From positions 1-34,791 of the forward strand of contig CAZXTL010000024.1 of assembly GCA_964643725.1 (NCBI GenBank): DNA of 34,791 nucleotides, given 5' to 3'. The notes under the pieces were generated by a model, which saw only the letters and a list, made by a program, of their open reading frames with translations, had not been told where the DNA came from and did not search any database. Both the position numbers and the translations under genes were made by a program. Shown here piece after piece: positions 33,001 through 34,791 of this stretch. Origin of the DNA: DYQY01 sp964643725 (GTDB lineage Bacteria; Margulisbacteria; Riflemargulisbacteria; GWF2-35-9; DYQY01). Every line of letters begins with the position of its first letter. Within the stretch, counting starts at the first letter, position 1.

Positions 33001-34791
33001 TGTTTGCTCCTGCATAGAAACCACCACCAATCTGTACTGAGTTTCCATAAACCTTACTGCTACTTATTGTGTTTGTACCTCCATAAAAACCTCCACCATT
33101 ATATGAAGTATTAGCTTTTATTTGTGAGTTAGTAATATTTTTAACCCCTTGATAGAAAGCTCCACCGTTATATGCTTGGTTCCCGCTCAAAACACAACTA
33201 TCCATAGTTAATCTAGCAGCAGCATTCATCCAAATAGCTCCACCATCTTGACTAATAATATTGTTACTTACCATACCGCTACTGAAACCTAACGCCTCCA
33301 GCCTCAAGCCTACAGCCCAAGGTACAGAAATGTGTCTAGTCGCTTGTTCTGCATCTAGGATAGTGTCAAAAGAACTAACGCCCTTTAACCTTATGTTCTC
33401 TAAGTTTGGCCATACAATACCTCTATTACCCATTCCTTTATGATTTCCTGCATACACTTGTATGGTGTTGCCAACTGAATTGCCCTGAACTGTTTGTTTT
33501 TCGACTAAAGCATCTAAGGCTAATTGAATGCTTTGGAACTGCTGAGTTGTTTCTGCAATTTCGCAAACGAATAATCTGTCTTGGACTGACTGTAGCTCAT
33601 ATGCACCAATATCAACCGAAGTTCCGAAGATACGAGGGACGAGGGACGTAATGTCGGACGTGACGTTGTTTGAGTTGGCATTCCACAGTGTGTTACTGCC
33701 GTTGTTAATAGCAACTGAGGAGCTAATGATGCTGTAATCATAAAGATTGTAAGAAGTGAACTGTGAAGCAGTAAATCCGTAACGTGGATTAGAAATGGTC
33801 ATTACTAAAGGAATTGTGGCATCTGTAATAATACAATAATCTACTGTAACAGAATTAAAATAAGACGGTGTTCCACCATCAAAATTACCAACGAAAAGAG
33901 TATTATAAGCTAATAGTTGGCCATTAGTATCAAACCCTGAATCATTATCGTAATAAATAGCTCCATTGTTAGAAACAATTGTACTGTTGATTAATTTATT
34001 GTTGCCTTGATAAAAAACACCACCACCTGAAATACAATTATTGTTATAAGCAAGAACATTTATAAGCGTATTTTTGCCACCTATAAATGCACCACCTTGA
34101 TTAGAGGCACTATTACTATATACGCTGCAGTTATTAAGTATACTAGTAGCATAGGCAAATCCACCACCAAAAACTGCCGTATTGCCATATACATTAGTGC
34201 TGGTCAGTGTATTTGTGCCATTAGCAAATGCAGCACCAGAACTTGACGCACTATTACTATATACAACACTATTATCTAGCGTATTCGCTCCATAATTAAA
34301 TCCACCACCAGAACTTAAAGCACTATTACTATATACTTTACTATTAACTAGAGTGTTAGTTCCATAATTAAATCCACCACCATTACTAACAGTGTTGCCA
34401 TATACGTTACTGTTAGTTAGTGTATTCGTCCCATAATTAAATCCACCACCATTACTAGCAGTGTTGCTATATACGTTACTGTTAGTCAGTGTGTTCGTCC
34501 CATAACTAAACCCACCACCATTTTGGAAAGCTGTATTTTTAGCAATAATTGAGTTGCTTACTACTACATTGGAAGAACCACCTGTTGGATGTCCAATAGC
34601 TCCTCCGTTATATGCCTGGTTGCCACTAATTATCACTGAATTCATTGTCAAAATATGACCAGCATTACTAATGCTAATATAAATACTTCCACCGGTGTTA
34701 TCTCCTACGCTAGTTGTGGAAATACGACCATTAATTAATTGGATATTCTGTACTGTCCATCCTCTTACATTTGATTGAATAATATGTCTGC
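1..34791 (-). CDS. Giant right-handed beta-helix repeat protein, internal fragment (start and stop both outside the window)
   Basis: One minus-strand frame is open across the entire window, about 11,596 codons, with no in-frame stop seen. Reading it gives a protein rich in Asn, Ser, Gly and Thr, built of 26 consecutive modules that each end in a D-[IVL]-G-[ACP]-Y-E motif. Each module has an N-cap (YEAIQDALD ... TIQVLAGTH ... WPN ... ILDA ... RHI), a stack of 23/24-residue coils with GG[AGV]F turns and Asn-rich turns, and a tail resembling choice-of-anchor Q domains. Coil spacing and the GGAI/FxxN character fit Pmp-like, pectate-lyase-fold beta-helices. No catalytic residues, membrane helix or signal peptide are visible. 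Proteins of this build are usually exported surface or adhesin-type fibres; that role is inferred. In-frame ATG codons occur throughout (for example in SMNN of the tails), so an internal start cannot be excluded, but no RBS or gap supports one. The expression signals, export signal and anchor lie outside. Confidence 0.95.
2..565 (-). repeat. Beta-helix module R26 (N-terminal 188 residues; continues beyond the window)
   Basis: The variant linker SVEEPICYNTSSNIYYDSL and helix IDALAQTGANNTILIISG are close to those of R24. Then LRWPN, ILDAEFATRHINV, and the W-type start GGAIWMNAAATLTM. Four GG turns are present before the window edge. No stop codon has been reached, so the protein continues past position 1. 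Confidence 0.87.
566..1711 (-). repeat. Beta-helix module R25 (382 residues)
   Basis: Class B linker (STSNVAFVCEIVETKQQF) with the insertion QMEETYGTGAGKTIQIYA, LVWPN, RHIVVSTAV. W-type start (GGAIWMNAAATLTM) almost identical to R24 and R26. About 7 GG turns. Tail ELLAYNTIFMGDF, CTVDSCIILD, YAFGAGSNEDW, NSSNVTTD, ARIDIGCYE. The signature has Cys for Ala, as in R13, R20 and R21. Confidence 0.87.
1712..2800 (-). repeat. Beta-helix module R24 (363 residues)
   Basis: Class A-like linker in a variant form (LDEAICFNTSTNIFYDSL, helix HDALDQVEANQTIQVLTG), LIWPD, RHIVVPTAV. W-type start (GGAIWMNAAATLTM). About 7 GG turns. Class B tail (TRYGFTASQF, NLVDWSVGANTG, STIDIGAYE), followed by the class B linker of R25. 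Confidence 0.87.
2801..4111 (-). repeat. Beta-helix module R23 (437 residues)
   Basis: Class A linker (LTVSRPVCYITDTPN), helix YEAIQDALDVIQEGYTIQ, FVWPN, RHIIALHPVVLN. A longer cap loop (STGPVGVMEDFIQISNNIGG) precedes GGSIYIAISSDSFLLNM and GGAIGQAFDSYSKVS. About 9 GG turns, including three near-identical coils with TFxNSxVFxNSAT. Tail: LLAFNTIFLGAF, TVDYCIISD, KAFGAGSNVLW, ARIDIGAYE, a variant shared with R25. Confidence 0.87.
4112..5446 (-). repeat. Beta-helix module R22 (445 residues)
   Basis: Class A linker (VQVSRPVCYIVETPG), helix YESIKDALEVVVTGQTIQ, LVWPN, RHVIV. W-type start (GGAIWMTTNAVITI). About 10 GG turns with variants such as GAGFAYAT and GGFYSCNN. Class A tail (SPAHGHGKNELW, NSNNVILD, IDRIDVGAYE). 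The tail plus the R23 linker resembles the junctions after R12 and R17. Confidence 0.87.
5447..7009 (-). repeat. Beta-helix module R21 (521 residues, class C linker)
   Basis: Class C linker (YKSATFNCFIPQTGQQYY), helix TIQTALDTSFTGYTIRVFPG, then FRDVNLVWPAYNN, LMADSN, VILDAGKEGRHIII. F-type start (GGSIYIRSAGSVFL, GGAIGQGIGS). About 10 coils, the later ones irregular (GSVIVSGDSVLM, GSVLASVDSAII) and followed by TYLLNSTIIKKSG. Class A-type tail (SPAHGHGSNVLW, IDRIDLGCYE). Counterpart of R14. Confidence 0.86.
7010..8455 (-). repeat. Beta-helix module R20 (482 residues, class C tail)
   Basis: Class A linker (LQVSRPVCYIEETPG), LLWPN, RHIFVNYAV. F-type start (GGSIFIAVSSDVFVISL, GGAIAQGAGSYSLVS). 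The coils include an exact 69 bp tandem (7814-7973). The second half is the class C body: DLSILRNNSAQDYGAI, TSLGNNILWDSTV, MKIHDGGFTGSG, AYNTLHDTNL, with the ending VISISAVVNNG and QIDVGCYE. Homologous to R13. Confidence 0.87.
7814..7973 (-). repeat. 69 bp tandem coil duplication in R20
   Basis: Units start at 7814, 7883 and 7952. The first two differ by one base in the opening stretch, and the third runs only part of a unit before diverging. Each full unit encodes the 23-residue coil VFSYGTNLLNSCNAYSNN with an ANNGG turn, placing a Cys at the same place in adjacent coils. Confidence 0.92.
8456..9883 (-). repeat. Beta-helix module R19 (476 residues; twin of R18)
   Basis: Class A linker (LQVSRPVCYIEETG), helix YEAIQDALNVIEAGNTIR, LIWPN, and RNILV in place of RHI, the only substitution of that His in the window. 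W-type start (GGSVWMHSSAIISV). About 11 GG turns, with a loop insertion NTAANPSVTQEGQGGGF near 9252-9288. Class A tail (TPAHGYGKNLLW, MDRIDIGAYE). Same length as R18, and the first coils (GGAFYEGIKNIYNSQI) are identical. Confidence 0.88.
9884..11311 (-). repeat. Beta-helix module R18 (476 residues; twin of R19)
   Basis: Class A linker (LQVTRPVCYITDTPN), helix YEAIQDALDVVQAGQTIQ, ALIWPN, TNAGRHIYV. W-type start (GGSIWMNTSARIIM). About 11 GG turns. One coil carries a loop insertion (NTAADIPMTSGQGGAF, near 10677-10712). R19 has a comparable insertion at the matching place. Class A tail with TPAHGYGENSLW and GVKHVDRIDIGAYE. Confidence 0.88.
11312..12694 (-). repeat. Beta-helix module R17 (461 residues)
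   Basis: Class B linker (SNSNIAFVCEIAGTAQQF) with the insertion QMEETFGTGAGKTIQVYSG, and the loop FVPTASGSQATSNTGG. F-type start (GGSIFIAVSSNSFLLNM, GGAIGQNANSYSLVS). About 10 GG turns, several with Ala in the second position (GAGFYYG). The class A tail lacks the acidic spacer after AIYC (VDFSVNVSMLAYNTIF) and ends SVLHGHGSNILW, VDRIDLGAYE. Confidence 0.87.
12695..13768 (-). repeat. Beta-helix module R16 (358 residues; twin of R15)
   Basis: Class B-prime linker (LQVLQNRPFVCVIMETTQKF, ADRQLAEGNASGNTIQLY), IIWPN, IIDA, RHILVTNDV. F-type start (GGSIFVSVSSDSFMLGM, GGAIGQASDSYSLVS). About 6 GG turns. Class B tail (NPRYGFDSSQF, RLVDWSVAANTG, NDAWMANSNNVTSD, STIDIGAYE). Same length as R15 with matching coils (SCWIHANNAVNGG versus SCWIYGNSATNGG), so a tandem module duplication is likely. 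Confidence 0.88.
13769..14842 (-). repeat. Beta-helix module R15 (358 residues, shortest; twin of R16)
   Basis: Class B-prime linker (LQTAQDRPFVCKVVETTQEF, a helix with GQSAEGNASGNTVQVYAG), WPN, ILDA, RHILAANAV. F-type start (GGSIYVAVSDDSFLLEL, GGAIGQDSDSYSLVS). Only about 6 GG turns. Class B-prime tail (NPRYFFDVSQF, LSSSVAVNNG, ILPRIYSSA, IDIGAYE). It has exactly the same length as R16 and matches it nearly throughout. Confidence 0.88.
14843..16126 (-). repeat. Beta-helix module R14 (428 residues, class C linker)
   Basis: Class C linker (YIAPSFVCYMKETEQKYYF), helix IRTAIDTAFDDYTIYVYAG, then SASRDVSFAWPSYNN, LMSDVG, VVLDAGGGGRHITI. This differs from classes A and B around the WPN motif. The start GGSIYMQGNANIVL and GGAIGQDSGKN is followed by about 7 more GG turns, then a class B-prime tail (NPRYGFDVSQF, ISSSVAVNNG, TIFPRIYTST, IDIGAYE). 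Its counterpart is R21. Confidence 0.87.
16127..17374 (-). repeat. Beta-helix module R13 (416 residues, class C tail)
   Basis: Class A linker (IAVSRPVCYITDTPN) and cap, GAGRHISASYAV, F-type start (GGSIYVSVSSNSFLLEM, GGAIGQNSSSYS). The second half is of a different kind: DLSTLRNNSAQNFGAI, TSLGNNIFWNSKVAL, LAKINDGGFTGS, AYNTIYDSNL. It ends INGLVVEDF, VISRSAVVNNG and KDIDIGCYE. This class C half recurs in R20, seven modules further on, and in both cases a class C linker follows. Confidence 0.86.
17375..18697 (-). repeat. Beta-helix module R12 (441 residues)
   Basis: Class A linker (LQVTRPVCYITDTPN), helix YEAIQDALNSATTGQTIH, RDLVWPN, IIDATRAGRHVFV. W-type start (GGSIWLTTNAVLTI). About 10 GG turns. 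The 18627-18685 part of the linker is identical at the DNA level to the R18 and R23 linkers. Class A tail with SPAHAHGSNLLW and LDRIDLGAYE. Confidence 0.88.
18698..20614 (-). repeat. Beta-helix module R11 (639 residues, about 18 coils, longest in the window)
   Basis: Class B linker (GEDAVICKIEETGQEF) with the insertion DDMEVLDGSGEGKTVLVYAG, close to that of R9. W-type start (GGSVWMTSNARLTM). About 18 GG turns, of which eight form a four-coil tandem duplication of 279 bp (19591-20148). The tail is class A with SPVHAHGSNILW and VDRIDLGAYE. The module is about 12 coils longer than R15 or R16 while cap and tail are unchanged, showing that length differences come from the coil stack. Confidence 0.88.
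19591..20148 (-). repeat. 279 bp tandem duplication of four coils in R11
   Basis: The block at 19591-19869 is repeated at 19870-20148, offset by 279 bp (93 codons, four coils). Both copies encode the same order of distinctive coils: GGFYAGTNFLTDSRVY, GGAFNLG, GAGFYSGAQYI and GGGFYQG. There are scattered substitutions, so it is older than the exact tandems in R6 and R20. Confidence 0.9.
20615..22144 (-). repeat. Divergent beta-helix module R10 (510 residues, D-type body)
   Basis: Class A linker, shortened (LAVSRAVCYIGTEYYEAIQDALD). Its D-type body parallels R8: GGSIYAKINNASYTITL, AIANCSEDGNTPYFGK, GVTSYLENCLVY, GGVYYKGNHLAVST, SNNGNAYLFSSGNN. It has an additional region (VTINNSQIYGG ... FVYNDSSANIFIRD, about 21420-21560) absent from R8. 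The tail is class B-like (YGFTRVQF, RLQSWSVAVNAG, AIDVGAYE) and is followed by a class B linker in R11. Confidence 0.85.
22145..23290 (-). repeat. Beta-helix module R9 (382 residues, aromatic insertion in tail)
   Basis: Class B linker (APEVIVCEVVEIGQQF) with the insertion DDMEVLNSSGAGKHIKVYAG and the FVTTASGTQSTSNTGG loop. F-type start (GGSIYIGVSSNTFQLNM, GGAIGQND). Only about 6 GG turns. In the tail the usual NGG...NTTTVDHC is replaced by a longer stretch, VYFFMGGSYFKIGDCE, before TDHCIF (about 22420-22465). It adds an extra cysteine and several aromatics. The tail ends GVKHVDRIDIGAYE. Confidence 0.86.
23291..24631 (-). repeat. Divergent beta-helix module R8 (447 residues, D-type body, altered signature)
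   Basis: Class A linker (QQVSRAVCFIEETG) but a body unlike most modules. It starts with GGSLYIKTNNNNYTVTL and contains AAIANCSEDGNT, GVHSYLENCSVY and GGVYYLGTHLAVSS. The coils are less regular, and the TIFFG/TVDHC stretch becomes SIILGAINKN and SINFSAIND. The signature is DIGPYE, and NSNNVTTD is replaced by MYGEGEYDILG. R10 is its only close relative here. It still sits in frame and still ends on the Y-E, so it looks like a diverged rather than a broken module. Confidence 0.83.
24632..25984 (-). repeat. Beta-helix module R7 (451 residues)
   Basis: Class A linker (LQVSRPVCYIEEYPG), helix YESLKDAFDVVQTNQTIR, GIIWPN, RHIYALHPIVMN. F-type start (GGSIYVAVDNSSFLLKM, GGAIGHLN). About 10 GG turns. 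Class A tail with a GVKHLDRIDIGAYE ending; the GVKH variant recurs in R9 and R18. Together with R8 and the R9 linker it forms a block that resembles the R9 tail, R10 and R11 linker. Confidence 0.87.
25985..27493 (-). repeat. Beta-helix module R6 (503 residues)
   Basis: Class A linker (LQVSRPVCFIVETG), helix YEALKDAFDVVASGNTIQ, GIIWPN, RHILQSYAVGW. The F-type start with GGSIYISISSANHILTM and GGAIGHPSSGSS is shared with R1. It has about 12 GG turns. Two adjacent coils are exact copies over a 72 bp period near 26581-26711. One coil has a short loop insertion (GGVFTSVSGGTNTL, near 26826-26856). The class A tail is typical: LLAYNTIFFGAFDGG, TVDHCIFTD, SPAHGHGANEFW, FDKIDIGAYE. An A8 run at 26411-26418 in the sense-T strand does not shift the frame. 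Confidence 0.88.
26581..26711 (-). repeat. 72 bp tandem coil duplication in R6
   Basis: The sequence starting at 26581 repeats from 26653 with no change over at least 59 bp. Each copy encodes the 24-residue coil FYQGTNTLTSSNVNGNSAA with an SGGA turn. The identity, including silent positions, points to a recent event. Confidence 0.92.
27494..28690 (-). repeat. Beta-helix module R5 (399 residues)
   Basis: Class A linker (LQVSRPVCYIEDTPG) and helix YESLKDAFDVVASGNTIQ, then GIIWPN, ILDA and RHIYALHPVVMN. F-type cap start (GGSIFIEASSDAFILNM, GGAIGQN). Only about 8 GG turns, so it is a short module. The class A tail (SPAHGHGANEFW) has a variant spacer before the signature (YDYDSETLVVKIDIGAYE), longer than in its neighbours. 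The RHIYALHP stretch matches those of R7 and R23 at the DNA level. Confidence 0.88.
28691..30295 (-). repeat. Beta-helix module R4 (535 residues)
   Basis: Class B linker (STSNMAFVCELVETQQQF) with the class B insertion in the cap (QLERTYGAGAGKTILVYSG) and the loop FVPTASGTQSTSNTGG, which is also seen in R9 and R17. It has about 13 GG turns, several nearly identical, including a two-coil duplication at 29542-29747. The tail is class A: SPAHGHGANEFW, NSSNVTTD, GNPRIYDEINNF, KIDIGAYE. Its tail plus the next linker is nearly identical to the tail-linker junctions of R5 and R6. Confidence 0.88.
29542..29747 (-). repeat. Two-coil duplication in R4 (65 bp exact, 141 bp apart)
   Basis: The 65 bp at 29542-29606 recur without change at 29683-29747. 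The offset of 141 bp is 47 codons, one 23- plus one 24-residue coil. The coil between them differs (NGASQNGGGF), so this is a duplication of a coil pair or a conversion between alternate coils. Confidence 0.88.
30296..31765 (-). repeat. Beta-helix module R3 (490 residues)
   Basis: The linker is intermediate between classes A and B (LPVFNCEILETAQRF, then YNIQEAIDNVKAGQTIQVY). The usual WPN motif is WTS here, the only cap in the window that lacks the proline. The cap start is F-type (GGSIYVTVSDNDFLLEL, GGAIGQNVDSYSKVS). About 12 GG turns follow. The tail is class B: TRYGFDVLQF, NLQHWSVASNTG, TDYTSINPRIY, STIDIGAYE. It is followed directly by a class B linker in R4. Confidence 0.88.
31766..33595 (-). 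repeat. Beta-helix module R2 (610 residues, about 17 coils)
   Basis: Second longest module. The linker is class B-prime (QDRLFVCEIAETTQQF), followed by the helix QSIQLALDALVEK, TIQVYAG, WPN, ILDA and RHISV. The cap carries the W-type start GGAIWMNAAARLTM. About 17 GG turns follow, mostly of the form GGGFYxGTNTI. The tail is atypical: LIAYNSILVGDF, YPRYGFIVSDF, ITSSVAVNNG, then IDLGAYE. One coil around 32340-32370 departs from the pattern (GGAFYEVVLTADRTSF) and lacks the usual GTN turn. The extra length is all in added coils. Confidence 0.88.
33596..34789 (-). repeat. Beta-helix module R1 (N-cap cut by the window edge)
   Basis: The window opens at the RHI motif of the N-cap, so the linker and IQDAL helix of this module are missing. 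The remaining 398 residues hold the cap strand GWTVQNIQLING, the GGSIYIS and GGAIGHP turns, about 9 further coils, and a tail with LLAYNTLFVG, NPRYGFTASQF, NSNNVTSD and SVDIGAYE (class B tail). Four successive coils near 34290-34530 are almost identical at the DNA level. The GWTVQNIQ/GGAIGHP start is shared closely with R6, which is 7.5 kb away, so the two are paralogous modules. Confidence 0.87.
34290..34530 (-). repeat. Four near-identical beta-helix coils in tandem in R1 (72, 69, 69 bp)
   Basis: Units beginning with ccataa/ccataact start at 34290, 34362, 34431 and 34500. Each encodes FNYGTNTLxNSxVYxNxxxNGG with few changes. The spacing of 72 then 69 then 69 bp shows that coils are 24 or 23 codons and that the extra codon is a Ser in the SSSGGG turn. 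Confidence 0.9.

Noticed and set aside
33520..33741. Minus-strand open frame of 73 codons
   Set aside because: It is in a different frame from the giant ORF and overlaps the R1 tail and R2 linker, which have clear conserved motifs in the main frame.
34290..34530. CRISPR-like direct repeats with regular spacing
   Set aside because: The 69/72 bp periodicity is a multiple of codons, the whole unit is conserved rather than a short repeat with unrelated spacers, and it encodes beta-helix coils in the open frame.
1..34791. Each module as a separate gene ending at DIGAYE
   Set aside because: No stop codon, start codon, RBS or gap occurs after any of the 25 signatures; coding continues without a break into the next linker.
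1..34791. Pectate lyase or other polysaccharide-degrading enzyme activity
   Set aside because: The fold type fits, but no consistent catalytic Asp/Arg cluster or carbohydrate-binding module is visible; conserved residues lie in caps and turns.
1..34791. Insertion sequences, integrase sites, tRNA or rRNA genes
   Set aside because: Every stretch reads as the repeat protein; no transposase, terminal inverted repeats or RNA gene sequence was seen.

Overview
The whole 34.8 kb window lies inside one very large protein-coding gene on the minus strand. A single reading frame (plus-strand triplets beginning at positions 2, 5, 8 ...) stays open from one edge to the other. I saw no stop codon in it, and all 25 copies of a D-[IVL]-G-[ACP]-Y-E signature fall in that same frame. 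The visible part is about 11,596 codons (roughly 1.2 MDa). Neither the start codon nor the stop codon is in the window. There is no intergenic DNA, RNA gene, promoter, terminator, mobile element or second gene; every other open frame is a shadow of this gene.

The protein reads from high to low coordinates. It is a chain of 24 complete and 2 partial beta-helix modules (called R1 to R26 here, N- to C-terminal) of 358 to 639 residues. Each module has three parts. First comes an N-cap of about 105 residues: a short linker with one cysteine, a helix of the form YEAIQDALD, a strand of the form TIQVLAGTH, then a WPN, an ILDA and an RHI motif. Second comes a variable number of right-handed beta-helix coils of 23 or 24 residues (consensus NSxVYGNSAxxGGGFYxGTN). 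Third comes a tail of about 110 residues running from LLAYNTIFFG through a TVDHCIFTD strand and NSNNVTTD to RIDIGAYE. The tail resembles the choice-of-anchor Q ending of bacterial surface proteins. The coils resemble the GGA[ILV]/FxxN repeats of chlamydial polymorphic outer membrane proteins. No catalytic domain, transmembrane segment, signal peptide or sorting signal is visible; such parts would lie at ends that are outside the window.

Layout by coordinates: 34789-31766 holds R1 (cut) and R2 (long, about 17 coils). 31765-24632 holds R3 to R7, which are closely related. 24631-20615 holds R8 to R10, including two divergent modules. 20614-18698 is R11, the longest module. 18697-12695 holds R12 to R16. 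12694-7010 holds R17 to R20. 7009-566 holds R21 to R25. 565-2 is the start of R26. Module tails and the caps that follow them come in matching classes (A, B, C). Several modules and coils are recent duplicates, so the gene appears to grow and be homogenised by recombination at two scales.

Organism: the DNA is AT-rich (about 35% GC judged from a few lines) and uses standard bacterial stops. Giant beta-helix genes of this sort are known from uncultivated or little-studied Gram-negative lineages (for example Omnitrophota, Elusimicrobiota-type gut bacteria, Chlorobi). No taxonomic marker is present, so the phylum is undetermined. The most likely role, by inference only, is a very long surface or secreted adhesin-like fibre.
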